In this document: positions 42,524 through 51,704 of the stretch, piece after piece
Layout of the letters: every line of letters starts with the position of its first letter
Numbering within the stretch: the stretch's first letter is position 1
Assembly: GCA_964512985.1 (NCBI GenBank)
Contig: CAZELI010000003.1
Location: 36,699 to 100,698, forward strand
Length of the DNA: 64,000 nucleotides
Source: CAYPGT01 sp964512985
GTDB lineage: Bacteria > Cyanobacteriota > Vampirovibrionia > LMEP-6097
Reading direction: 5' to 3'
The notes under the pieces: model-generated
Told to the model about the DNA's origin: nothing
The model's input: the letters and a program-made list of their open reading frames with translations, nothing else
Database searches by the model: none
Position numbers and translations under genes: made by a program

Positions 42524-43633
42524 TTAAGCTGCTGTTTTTATCTCGCCTGTTTTTTTAAAACCCTTCAATAAAAATACTGCAACTATTGCTGTGATTGGTA
42601 CTGAGAGTAAGAGTCCGACACTACCTACTACTGCAAGAGTAAGTTCGGCTGCAATAATTTCCATATTGAGGAATCTTAGACCTGCTTCGTTATAAAGTAA
42701 GAGTAATAAGCTCATCGAAGAGCCTGTATAAGCAAGTATCAGTGTGTCTACCATTGTCCCCATAATATCTCTACCAATATTCATACAATGTCTAAGCAGC
42801 TCACGTTTAGGTTGAGTAGGATCTGTCTCATAAAGTTCTTGAGCGGCACTGGCAATAGACACTGCTACGTCCAAAGCTGCTCCTAGACTGGAAATAATAA
42901 TTCCAGCTGCTAGCATTCCTGGGAAATTTAAGACGTTATTCTCGGGATTAGCTACTAGCATTTGTGCTTCGGTGCTAGCTAAGCCGCTCAGTGGAGCAGT
43001 CTTAATGATATACATGGCAATTAAACCAGCTACAGTTACACCGCCAGTGGTGCCAATAGTAGCAGCGAGAGACTTCTTAGTCCAACCCGCGATAAGTAAG
43101 GCTGTGACTGCAGTAGAGAATGCAGAAACTATTACTGCTAGAGTTACTGGATCTCCACCTTGTTTGATACCAGGTATGAGGAAATAAAATACAGCTAGAC
43201 CAGTAAGAATAAGGGAGATGATTGCAGTGAAACCTTTAAAGCCACCAAGAACTATTACTAGTATAAAAAATCCAATTACCATTGTGATGATCGTAGGCTC
43301 TCTATAATAATCAGTTATATAAAACTGATCAGAGTCTGCATCACTAGCCACTATATACTCTCTACCAACTTCGGCATGAATGGCATAGGCTTTACTGTCA
43401 GGGATAGGATGAGTTATGAATATATCTTCTTTATCACCTTTAATGTGAATTTTTACTATTTGTTCTGAATAACCTAATTCCTCATGAGGAATTGGTTTGG
43501 AGGTTTCTATAACTGTAGCTATTCTTTGTTCTGAAGTGTCTATTGGCGCCACTGGCTCTTCAGCTGAAGCTATATTAAAGCTGCTATTAATTGTTAGCAA
43601 AACTAAAGCTATAAAAATGAGACGAAAAGGCAT
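42524..43633 (-). CDS. YibE/F-like membrane protein
   Basis: A 369-residue protein with a signal peptide (residues 1-24), a periplasmic beta domain (30-105) and about seven membrane helices. LGGFKGFTAIISLILTGLAV and the AALDVAVSIASAAQEL segment are typical of the YibE/F family, whose function is not established (a transport role has been suggested). A TATACT box lies 8 nt before the ATG. It is divergent from fliG. Confidence 0.85.
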   Translation of the reverse strand: MPFRLIFIALVLLTINSSFNIASAEEPVAPIDTSEQRIATVIETSKPIPHEELGYSEQIVKIHIKGDKEDIFITHPIPDSKAYAIHAEVGREYIVASDADSDQFYITDYYREPTIITMVIGFFILVIVLGGFKGFTAIISLILTGLAVFYFLIPGIKQGGDPVTLAVIVSAFSTAVTALLIAGWTKKSLAATIGTTGGVTVAGLIAMYIIKTAPLSGLASTEAQMLVANPENNVLNFPGMLAAGIIISSLGAALDVAVSIASAAQELYETDPTQPKRELLRHCMNIGRDIMGTMVDTLILAYTGSSMSLLLLLYNEAGLRFLNMEIIAAELTLAVVGSVGLLLSVPITAIVAVFLLKGFKKTGEIKTAA

Positions 43634-43703
43634 AATAAATAGTATATCTGATCTAGATCAAACGCTGTAGAGACTCTTAATATCCATAGGGATTAAGCTA
43701 TTT

Positions 43704-44738
43704 ATGGCTAAAGGTCAAGCTTCAATTAAGAGCTGGAGTAAACGCATGAAGGTTGCGGCTCTATTAGTTTTGATGGACAATGATGCTGCGGCCGCAGTTT
43801 TAAGAAGTTTTGATGATGACCATGAAGTTATTGCTCTTGCTAAAGAGATTTCTATGGTTAGTAGTGTCAGTGAAAGTGACCAAGAAGTTTTACTCAATGA
43901 AATGTATGATGTCTTGCAAATCCAGAAGGGTATTGCAAGCGGTAGTTTAGATTTGGCTGAGAATATGCTCGTGCAAGCCTATGGTCAAGATGGTGCTAAT
44001 GACATCATTGATAAAATGACCAATACTATTCAGAGGGTTCCTTTTGAATTCTTACGAATCATTGATGCTGAGCAGATTGCAACAACCATACAACATGAAC
44101 ATGTGCAAGTTGTTACTTTGTTACTTTCACATTTGAAGATAGAGAAAGCCGCACAAGTTTTACAGAATCTTCCTGAAAATATTCGTTCAGATGTGGCGCT
44201 TAGGTTAGCAAAGATGGATAGAACTAATCCTGAGATATTGTCAGTAGTTGAAAGGATCTTGGAGAGACGCTTTGCAGGTGTCATGTCGCAAGGTGATATG
44301 TCTAGTACTGTAGGTGGCGTGGAGTCATTAGCAGAGATTCTTAATAGAGTAGATCGTGCTACTGAGAAACGAATTCTTGAAGATCTAGAAGCTGTGGATC
44401 AAGCACTAGCAACGGACATCCGTAATCTAATGTTTGTATTTGAAGATATTATTAGACTTGATGATAAATCTATTCAACGTTTACTTAGAGAAGTGGACTC
44501 TAAGGATCTTGGGCTTGCGCTTAAAGGTGCTAATGAAGAGATTAGAGAGATCTTCTTTAGGAATATGTCTGAGAAAGCTGGTAAGTTAATGAAAGACGAT
44601 ATTGAAATGATGGGTCCTGTATTGATGAAGGACGTATCTGAAGTTCAAACTAAGATCGTTGGTGCAGTCAGGGCTCTTGAACAAGCTGGTGAGATTATTA
44701 TTCTCGGTGGTTCTGATGAGGATATGTTTATTACTTAA
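43704..44738 (+). CDS. fliG: Flagellar motor switch protein FliG
   Basis: A 344-residue C-ring protein that transmits torque from the stator and sets rotation direction. N-terminal (KVAALLVLMDNDAAAAVLRS), middle (EHVQVVTLLLSHLKIEKAAQ, with the hydrophobic QHEHVQ patch equivalent to EHPQ) and C-terminal (FEDIIRLDDKSIQRLLREVD) domains are in order; the charged helix of the C-domain is present (LRE, MSEKAGKL). It stands apart from other motor genes in this window. Together with the flagellin genes it indicates motility. Confidence 0.94.
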   Translation: MAKGQASIKSWSKRMKVAALLVLMDNDAAAAVLRSFDDDHEVIALAKEISMVSSVSESDQEVLLNEMYDVLQIQKGIASGSLDLAENMLVQAYGQDGANDIIDKMTNTIQRVPFEFLRIIDAEQIATTIQHEHVQVVTLLLSHLKIEKAAQVLQNLPENIRSDVALRLAKMDRTNPEILSVVERILERRFAGVMSQGDMSSTVGGVESLAEILNRVDRATEKRILEDLEAVDQALATDIRNLMFVFEDIIRLDDKSIQRLLREVDSKDLGLALKGANEEIREIFFRNMSEKAGKLMKDDIEMMGPVLMKDVSEVQTKIVGAVRALEQAGEIIILGGSDEDMFIT

Positions 44739-44745
44739 TGAAAAG

Positions 44746-44831
44746 TGGTGGGCAGGGCTGGGTTCGAACCAGCGAACACTTGCGTGAGCAGATTTACAGT
44801 CTGCCTCCTTTAACCTCTCGGACACCTACCC
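44746..44831 (-). tRNA. tRNA-Tyr: tRNA-Tyr (GTA)
   Basis: A class II tRNA with a long variable arm. The acceptor stem is GGGTAGG paired with CCTGCCC, the anticodon stem-loop reads GCAGACTGTAAATCTGC with anticodon GTA, and the T arm is GCTGGTTCGAACCCAGC. The CCA end is encoded (44748-44746). It is the substrate of the tyrS product at 4.1 kb. Confidence 0.97.
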
Positions 44832-44942
44832 AGGTGTTTTGAATCCCTCATTTGTACCAATAAATTATATAGTTCTTAAATAATTCTTGCTCTCTCTTTA
44901 GTAAGATTTAGCCTTTGACCGTATATACGTATCACTTCTTAA

Positions 44943-47273
44943 TCACCCACCACTATAAGGGCTGGTGGTTCTAGCTGGCTTGATTATTAGAGTAGAAGGA
45001 GCATAGGCTAGCCATAGATTCTTGCTGTCACTAATGCATTTTCTCCAAGAGTCATAACTTATGATCATAAGATCGTAGTCTGTAAAGAAACTCTCCTCTA
45101 GATTAGATTCTGATTTAACAGTGCTATTAATAGATGAGACTTCTCTAAATACTTCTACTTCTTTAGCAAACTCCGCTGAATGAGCTACTAAATTAGAACC
45201 ATCTAAGATAGTGACCTTAGAGTCATTACTATTACTGAGGATTTTTTTAGCATAAGTTAATAAGAACCTGTCTGCTACAGATAGGGTCATAATTAAAATT
45301 CTGCGTGTGGATTTAAATCTCTTATTGAAGAGAATTCCAGTAGTGCAATTACTCTCGGCAATTAAATATTTAGTTCTATCTCCAACGATTTCACTATTGA
45401 GTAGTTCGTCTCCTTTGGTGAAAGTCTCTATAAGTTTTTCAGGGTTAATGATATGTATGGAAGTATTAAGTAATTTACCGAGTAAAGTATCTTTGTAGAT
45501 TGAATTGCCAATTCCAATGATCAAGAAATCATAGTTTCCTTGATCAGCTTGTCTGGCGACTTCTTTACTTATCTTTCCCTGACTGACTTTAAGGATGGTA
45601 TTTAATCTAATTCCTAAATCATTAGCTTCTTGTTTTAAAGGAAGGAATCTTTCATTTCTATCATCTTCAAAATCATATTGATGAACTTCATCACTTGGCA
45701 ATATATGAATTGCAGTATAGCTTGTGTTATTGGTACCCCAAATGGTTTTAGTTACATCTAACATAGCTTTGGCTTTTTCTGAATCAGCAAACGCAATCAT
45801 GACTTTGTTTTTGGGAATAGTGTTGCTTACGTTAATGTCAAAATCTTTAAGAGCTTTATTAGGCAGTAACCAATCTACTAGATCCAGCACTGGTCCTGCC
45901 ATAGATGTTGTTGCTAAAGCCATGATCACCATCATCGCGAAGATCTCTGGAGAAAGTATTCCTAAGTCATAACCGATGTTAAGAATAATGAGTTCCATTA
46001 ATCCTCTGGTGTTCATTAACGAACCGATGATAATACTGTTTCTCCAGTTCTGACCAACGAATTTAGCTGCCACAGCGCTACCTAAGAACTTTCCAACTAC
46101 TGCAACTAAAATAATCAAGCCGCAGATTTGCCAATTACTACTATCTTCTAGAAGGGTGATCTGAGTTCTGAGTCCAGTGAAAACAAAAAACAATGGCAAA
46201 AATAAAAGCAAAGTGACATCTTCAATTTTCTCAGCAAAAATTTTCCTGAAATTCATATCTGGTGGCATCATCACTCCTGCTAGAAACGCTCCAAATATTG
46301 CATGAATACCTATAATCTCAGTAGCATAGGCTGACAGTAAAACCATTATAAAAAACACTGCAGCTACGCTCTTGCTGATAGATTCTTTAGTAGAGCATAC
46401 CTTGCCAAACCTTGTGAGGAAAGGGCGTACTACTTTAATCATTATAAGTACGTATAAGACTGCCAGCAGAATCGTATAAGCTGCATTCATCAGAGAACCA
46501 GCTTTAGCAATGGCAACTACTGCTGCAAAAATACACCAAGCCGATATATCATCGGCTGCTGCACAGGTAATGACTAGGGCTCCTAAGGGAGTACGGGTTA
46601 ATTCTCGCTCTTGTATAATACGTGCTAAGACAGGGAATGCAGTAATGCTCATGGCTATTCCCATGAATAAAGCAAATGGTAGAAATGAAACATTCTTAGG
46701 TGCATAATCTAAATAGATAAAGTAAGCAAGTCCTGTTCCTAGCATAAAGGGCACAATTATACTTACATGACTTACTACGACTGCTTCATGAGCTTTAGTT
46801 CGTAAGACTTTAAGGTCTAATTCCATGCCAACTACAAACATAAATAATATGAGCCCTACTTGACTTAAGAATTTTAAGTTGCCAAGTGATTCGACTAGGA
46901 ATAAAAATCCAGAAAACTCTGGGAACCAAAGACCTATTATTGATGGACCTAAAAATATACCAGCAAACATCTCCCCTATTACTGTTGGTTGACCAATCTT
47001 ACTACTAAGATAGGAGAAAAATCTTGCTGTAATGATGATAGTAAGAATTTGCAGGATGAATATAGAAAGAGGATTAGTGAAATTAGGGTGAAAGGCTTGG
47101 AGGAATTGCTCAAAGTGACTTGCTGTATTTTGAACAACGATGACTGGTTCAGAAACCTTTTGACCTTCTAGATTTAATTCTCCATATTGTATAATCCAAT
47201 ACATCACGGATGCTGCCACTGTTATGGATATAATATAGAAAGCTAGATTCTTATATTTTTCAAGCATAAACAC
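44943..47273 (-). CDS. Cation:proton antiporter (CPA2) with C-terminal USP-like domains
   Basis: A 776-residue membrane protein. Residues 58-470 form about 12 helices of the CPA2 (Na+ or K+/H+ exchanger) fold, including GQPTVIGEMFAGIFLGPSII, FMFVVGMELDLKVL and TCAAADDISAWC, where the paired Asp are the ion-binding residues. The C-terminal 290 residues contain two tandem universal-stress-protein-like folds (for example DFLIIGIGNSIYKD), probably regulatory. The likely role is pH or potassium balance. The exact ion is not readable. Confidence 0.9.
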   Translation of the reverse strand: MFMLEKYKNLAFYIISITVAASVMYWIIQYGELNLEGQKVSEPVIVVQNTASHFEQFLQAFHPNFTNPLSIFILQILTIIITARFFSYLSSKIGQPTVIGEMFAGIFLGPSIIGLWFPEFSGFLFLVESLGNLKFLSQVGLILFMFVVGMELDLKVLRTKAHEAVVVSHVSIIVPFMLGTGLAYFIYLDYAPKNVSFLPFALFMGIAMSITAFPVLARIIQERELTRTPLGALVITCAAADDISAWCIFAAVVAIAKAGSLMNAAYTILLAVLYVLIMIKVVRPFLTRFGKVCSTKESISKSVAAVFFIMVLLSAYATEIIGIHAIFGAFLAGVMMPPDMNFRKIFAEKIEDVTLLLFLPLFFVFTGLRTQITLLEDSSNWQICGLIILVAVVGKFLGSAVAAKFVGQNWRNSIIIGSLMNTRGLMELIILNIGYDLGILSPEIFAMMVIMALATTSMAGPVLDLVDWLLPNKALKDFDINVSNTIPKNKVMIAFADSEKAKAMLDVTKTIWGTNNTSYTAIHILPSDEVHQYDFEDDRNERFLPLKQEANDLGIRLNTILKVSQGKISKEVARQADQGNYDFLIIGIGNSIYKDTLLGKLLNTSIHIINPEKLIETFTKGDELLNSEIVGDRTKYLIAESNCTTGILFNKRFKSTRRILIMTLSVADRFLLTYAKKILSNSNDSKVTILDGSNLVAHSAEFAKEVEVFREVSSINSTVKSESNLEESFFTDYDLMIISYDSWRKCISDSKNLWLAYAPSTLIIKPARTTSPYSGG

Positions 47274-47355
47274 TTTTGAGCGGTAATAATAGCATAAGGA
47301 ATCTAGCTAAATCTTGACTCCAGAGTCAGTTTCATTGATATATATTAAGATAAGT

Positions 47356-48135
47356 TTACTGACAGCTTCCAGGTCCTGCAAGCCTCACCCAAACATCATT
47401 AACGTATACGCAAATAGCTTCTGAATCATCCACATAAAACTCGCCTAAGCTTGGATCAGCTGGTGGTGCGCTTCTAGGGTCAATCTGGAGTGAATCAATA
47501 CCCTTCAGTGAAGTTATTGGAACTTTTACTTTGTAAGTATTTAATAGAGTATCTTTGATGATTCTGGTCTGCACTTTCTTTTGTGGTATAGCTTCAAATA
47601 CTACTCGTCTGAAGAACACATCAATGCAATCGATAAAGCTTGAATCACTGTTACAGGTTGTGGGTAAGTTGGCATCAGGAGTACTAGTTTGAGAACTGGT
47701 ATTGATTGCTGTTAAAGCTGCACTATAAGTATTAATGACAACTCTTTCAGTATTGAGAAGATCTATTTCGATAGTTTTACTGCTGCTAGCAAATCGTCCT
47801 GCATCTACTTCTATAGTACGAGTGCCTGTGCTATCGGGGTTAATGGTTATAGCTTCGGTACTCACGAAACGTCTTACCCCATTACTAATGTCGTAAATTA
47901 CTATAAGGAAGCTCTTAGATTCGTTTCCTGCTGTATATAAGCTTCCTACCTTAAGCTGAAGCCTAATGACGGATTTCTTAGCCAAATTAAGCTCTTGATC
48001 GTCTTTATGAATAAATAGTTCTAGATTGGGATTGGAGCCGCTAATATAAGTTAGTTTTTTATAGCTACTTGCTGCTAAGCAAGGAGAACTTAATAAGGAC
48101 AAAACAAATGTCAATGAGATAAATAAACCTTTCAT
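47356..48135 (-). CDS. Hypothetical secreted beta-rich protein
   Basis: A 259-residue protein with a signal peptide (MKGLFISLTFVLSLLSSPCLA) and then a mostly beta-strand sequence; two Cys in the middle (PTTCNSDSSFIDCID) and two near the C-terminus (AICVYVNDVWVRLAGPGSCQ) could form disulfides. The last segment looks like a small beta domain often seen at phage-tail or surface protein ends. TAAAAT lies 7 nt before the ATG. No family recognised. Confidence 0.65.
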   Translation of the reverse strand: MKGLFISLTFVLSLLSSPCLAASSYKKLTYISGSNPNLELFIHKDDQELNLAKKSVIRLQLKVGSLYTAGNESKSFLIVIYDISNGVRRFVSTEAITINPDSTGTRTIEVDAGRFASSSKTIEIDLLNTERVVINTYSAALTAINTSSQTSTPDANLPTTCNSDSSFIDCIDVFFRRVVFEAIPQKKVQTRIIKDTLLNTYKVKVPITSLKGIDSLQIDPRSAPPADPSLGEFYVDDSEAICVYVNDVWVRLAGPGSCQ

Positions 48136-48142
48136 AGAGCCT

Positions 48143-48173
48143 ATTTTAGCACGATACGCTATAATCAGAGTCT
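48143..48173. promoter_or_regulatory. Short divergent promoter spacer
   Basis: TAAAAT on the minus strand (48148-48143) ends 7 nt before the ATG at 48135; TATAAT on the plus strand (48160-48165) ends 8 nt before the GTG at 48174. The whole spacer is 38 bp and has no ribosome site for either gene. Confidence 0.58.
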
Positions 48174-49610
48174 GTGTCTAGTTTTAGCAACTATCAAGTA
48201 GAAGATTTTTATGATGAGTTTTTTTCTACTGATACTGAACCACGAGAATGCGTAAGTGAATTAATTAATAGAATCCATTCTTTGTCTAAAGGTGAGCTGC
48301 AGAATAAACAAAAAGCAGCCGAGTTAGCTTTTTATAATATGGGGATTACTTTTACTGTATCAGGCGATAGTTCTGGTATTGAGCGTATTTTCCCTTTTGA
48401 TATTTTGCCTAGAATTATTAGCTTTAATGAATGGCAAGTAGTAGAGCGTGGTTTAAAGCAGCGTATTCATGCTCTGAATCTTTTCTTGCAAGATATCTAT
48501 AGTAAGCAGCAAATTTTACAAGATAAAGTTATCCCAAGTGAAATTATAGAGAGTGGAAGATCTTTCCTGAAACAGTGTATAGGATTGACTCCTCCTAATA
48601 ATGTTTGGTGTCATATTACAGGTAGCGACCTGGTTAGAGATAAAGATGGACAGTTTTATGTGCTGGAAGATAATTTAAGGTGTCCCTCTGGTGTGTCTTA
48701 CGTGCTTGAGAATCGTAGAATTATGAAGAGAATTTTTCCTAAGGTTTTTGAGTCTATGAAAGTGAAACACGTAGATGACTATCCTACTAAGTTACTAGCT
48801 ACTTTGGAGTTTGCTGGATCTTTGGCTCGAGAGAATCCGACTGTGGTTCTTTTAACTCCTGGTATTTATAATTCAGCATACTTTGAACATTCCTTCTTAG
48901 CGCAACAGATGGGTATACAAGTCGTTGAGGGACGAGATTTGGTCGTTGAAGATAACTATGTTTATATGAGTACCACTGATGGACTTGAGCGAGTTGATGT
49001 AATTTATCGCAGGATTGATGATACCTTTCTTGATCCGAATGTTTTTCGTGCTGATTCTATGCTTGGTGTTCCTGGTCTGATGCAAGCCTATGCTGCTGGT
49101 AATGTGGCTCTGGTGAATGCTCCTGGTACTGGCATCGCTGATGATAAAGTAGTCTATAAATATGTCCCAGAAATGATTCGCTACTATTTAGGAGAGGAGC
49201 CTATCTTACCTAATGTTCCTACGTATTTATGTGTGAATGATAAAGAACGAGAATATGTTTTAGGTAATTTAGAGAACCTTGTGGTTAAGTCGGCTAATGA
49301 GGCTGGTGGCTATGGCATGCTTATAGGTCCAGCCTCTACTAAGAAGGAACGTCAAGAATTTGCAGAGAGGATACAAGCCAATCCTCGAGACTATCTGGCG
49401 CAACCCATAGTCTCTCTATCTCGCGTCCCGACTATAGTGAAGAATAAATTTGAAGGACGTCATGTGGACTTAAGACCTTACGTACTTTATGGTGAGGATA
49501 TATACGTGATGCCTGGTGGTTTAACGCGTGTAGCGCTTAAGAAAGGTTCTTTAGTGGTGAACTCTTCTCAGGGTGGTGGTTGTAAAGATACTTGGGTGAG
49601 GACCTATTGA
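48174..49610 (+). CDS. Circularly permuted ATP-grasp peptide ligase
   Basis: A 478-residue protein of the CP_ATPgrasp (DUF404/DUF407) family. Signatures: LPRIISFNEWQVVERGLKQR, HITGSDLVRDKDGQFYVLED, LRCPSGVSYVLENR, DVIYRRIDDTFLDP and a C-terminal LVVNSSQGGGCKDTWV. These proteins are predicted to join amino acids or peptides by ATP-grasp chemistry. It starts at GTG after a TATAAT box and is followed 4 nt later by the alpha-E gene, its usual partner, with a metallopeptidase converging. The product is unknown. Confidence 0.92.
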   Translation: MSSFSNYQVEDFYDEFFSTDTEPRECVSELINRIHSLSKGELQNKQKAAELAFYNMGITFTVSGDSSGIERIFPFDILPRIISFNEWQVVERGLKQRIHALNLFLQDIYSKQQILQDKVIPSEIIESGRSFLKQCIGLTPPNNVWCHITGSDLVRDKDGQFYVLEDNLRCPSGVSYVLENRRIMKRIFPKVFESMKVKHVDDYPTKLLATLEFAGSLARENPTVVLLTPGIYNSAYFEHSFLAQQMGIQVVEGRDLVVEDNYVYMSTTDGLERVDVIYRRIDDTFLDPNVFRADSMLGVPGLMQAYAAGNVALVNAPGTGIADDKVVYKYVPEMIRYYLGEEPILPNVPTYLCVNDKEREYVLGNLENLVVKSANEAGGYGMLIGPASTKKERQEFAERIQANPRDYLAQPIVSLSRVPTIVKNKFEGRHVDLRPYVLYGEDIYVMPGGLTRVALKKGSLVVNSSQGGGCKDTWVRTY

Positions 49611-49614
49611 TCAG

Positions 49615-50589
49615 ATGTTAAGCCGGGCAGCAAGTAATATATATTGGATGCAAAGATATCGTGAACGTGCCGAGAATACTGCACGCTTAATTGATGTGAA
49701 TCATATTTTACATATAGATCTTCCAGACTCTGAAACCCAGTGGGAGCCTATCTTAGAGACTACTGGTGATTTAGATCTGTTTAAAGCTTATTACAGTGAT
49801 TTATGTAAAGAAAACGTGATGTATTTTTTGACCTTCGACGCTAATAATCCTAATTCTATTTTTAACTGTGTCACTAAGTCACGTGAGAACGCTAGATCTG
49901 TAAGAGAAATTATTAGTTCGGAGACTTGGCATGAAATAAACACTCTATATCTTTTTATGCAGAGTGAACGTGATAACCAAGATGCTTTGGTTGATCCTTA
50001 TCCTTTCTATAATAGAATCAAACGACAATGCCAATTATTTAACGGTATCGTTGATGGTACTTGGTCTAGGGGCAAGGCTTGGCATTTTAGTCGTATAGGT
50101 TATCTACTTGAGCGTGCTGATATGACTTCGCGAATGGTAGATGTTAAATATTTTATGATCTTGCCTTCTACGGAGCAGATTGGAACTCAGTTTGATGATG
50201 TGCAGTGGTGTTCTCTATTGAAGTCAGCGAGTGCATTAGAGATGTATCGTAAGAAATGGCACAAGATTAAGCATATTAATGTTGTAGAGTTCTTGATACT
50301 TAACAAAGAGTTTCCGCGTTCAGTTTATTACTGCTTGGATGAGATTAAGACTTCTTTAGAAGCTATTAAAGCAGAAAGTAAGAATCCTAAAGCTGGTGAT
50401 CCTTGTGTTTTACTTTCTAGCCTTATTTCCAGGTTTGAAGTTCTTGATGGTACAAGTATCGTGGCATCAGGATTACATGAATTTCTTGATCATATGCAGT
50501 TAGAGATTATAAAAATAAATGATAGTATATCAAGTTCGTTCTTCAGTAACATTCCCACTTCACACGCAGGCGTAGGATTTTCAGTATAA
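49615..50589 (+). CDS. Alpha-E domain protein (DUF403)
   Basis: A 324-residue all-helical protein starting MLSRAASNIYWMQRYRERAE, the diagnostic alpha-E opening, with ADMTSRMVDVKYF in the middle. Its partner is the ATP-grasp ligase encoded 4 nt upstream, and the two are very often adjacent or fused in bacteria. Family knowledge suggests a helper or substrate carrier for the ligase. The reaction has not been read from the sequence. Confidence 0.92.
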   Translation: MLSRAASNIYWMQRYRERAENTARLIDVNHILHIDLPDSETQWEPILETTGDLDLFKAYYSDLCKENVMYFLTFDANNPNSIFNCVTKSRENARSVREIISSETWHEINTLYLFMQSERDNQDALVDPYPFYNRIKRQCQLFNGIVDGTWSRGKAWHFSRIGYLLERADMTSRMVDVKYFMILPSTEQIGTQFDDVQWCSLLKSASALEMYRKKWHKIKHINVVEFLILNKEFPRSVYYCLDEIKTSLEAIKAESKNPKAGDPCVLLSSLISRFEVLDGTSIVASGLHEFLDHMQLEIIKINDSISSSFFSNIPTSHAGVGFSV

Positions 50590-50596
50590 AATAATC

Positions 50597-51664
50597 TTAC
50601 GATTTATGAATCACATGATGTATAAATCTTAATTTGTCGCTGACTTTTGCAGTAACAATAAACGGATAAGGATCGTTCAATCCCATACTGCGATTGAGGC
50701 TGTTGAGCGCGCCAGTTGCCCAAGTCCAGTTCTCTAGCATTTCATTAAATGAGTCATCTATGCTTATTTCTATATCCTGATCTTTTTTAGGATACTTACT
50801 TAATTTAGGATTGAAGTTGATCTTCCAAGAATAAGCTGTTTCAAGTGTGTCGTACATGTGCATATAGTGCGCCCAAGTCTCAGCCCAATCTTCCCAAGGA
50901 TGAGAGCTGGCATAGATACTAATATAATCTGGATGTAAGGTTCTCTCAGCCTGCGTTGCGTAATAATTACTTAGCGCTTCTTGATAATCTAAGCGATCAT
51001 CCCCAAAGATCTGGCGACAAGGTTCAAGCCATTTACTATTCTCGACAAGTAAGAACCAATAATAATGCCCTACTTCGTGGCGGAAGTGACCAAGTAAAGT
51101 TCGGTACATTTCTTTCATTTCTACACGAAGTTTGACTCTAACAGCATCATTGGCTTCGGCAACGTTAATAGTAATTAAGCCTTTATGATGTCCCGTAGAC
51201 ACAGGGGAACGCTCTGGCTGATTGAGTTCTGGTCCCTCAAGGAATTCAAATACTAAGCCGTTCTCTGGATCTTCCCTTCTGTTCTTAAGAGGTAACTTTA
51301 AACGTAATATGCTGTAAACCAGTCTCCGTTTAGCTTGTTCAAGCTTGTACCAATACTTACGATTGTCACCAATATTGATGTCAGGAATAGTTTGATTAAG
51401 ACGACAAGATAGACAGAAATTTTCTGGAGAGGTTACGGGGATCATCCAATTACAAACATTCTCATTACTATAATTTAGACATTGTTTATAAAGTTTACCA
51501 AGAGACCTTGGAGCTAGCGATGTCCATAAACCATTATCAGTTGGCTCGAAAGCCGTGTTTTTTTGTGTATCCGGACAGAACCCTAGTATATGTCCGCAAT
51601 GTACGCATTGAATATTCTCGAAATATATAAGCTGGCTGCAAAAATCACAATAGAAAGTTTTCAT
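50597..51664 (-). CDS. Zinc-ribbon metallopeptidase-like protein
   Basis: A 355-residue protein with an N-terminal zinc ribbon (CDFCSQLIYFENIQCVHCGH and a further CxxC near residue 88, FCLSCR) and a metallopeptidase core: HFRHEVGHYYW holds the HExxH motif (here HEVGH) and DDRLDYQEALSNYY a later acidic site. This family (putative zinc-binding metallopeptidase) regularly neighbours ATP-grasp/alpha-E genes. It converges on the alpha-E gene with a 7-nt gap. It may cut or mature the ligase product. Confidence 0.88.
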   Translation of the reverse strand: MKTFYCDFCSQLIYFENIQCVHCGHILGFCPDTQKNTAFEPTDNGLWTSLAPRSLGKLYKQCLNYSNENVCNWMIPVTSPENFCLSCRLNQTIPDINIGDNRKYWYKLEQAKRRLVYSILRLKLPLKNRREDPENGLVFEFLEGPELNQPERSPVSTGHHKGLITINVAEANDAVRVKLRVEMKEMYRTLLGHFRHEVGHYYWFLLVENSKWLEPCRQIFGDDRLDYQEALSNYYATQAERTLHPDYISIYASSHPWEDWAETWAHYMHMYDTLETAYSWKINFNPKLSKYPKKDQDIEISIDDSFNEMLENWTWATGALNSLNRSMGLNDPYPFIVTAKVSDKLRFIHHVIHKS

Positions 51665-51704
51665 AGATGTCTTTTCTTCTTTATTGAATTACAATTAGCA
51701 TATC

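Noticed and set aside
44586..44825. Short minus-strand open frame across the tRNA-Tyr gene
   Set aside because: It runs through the tRNA and the fliG end; the tRNA explains the conserved sequence.
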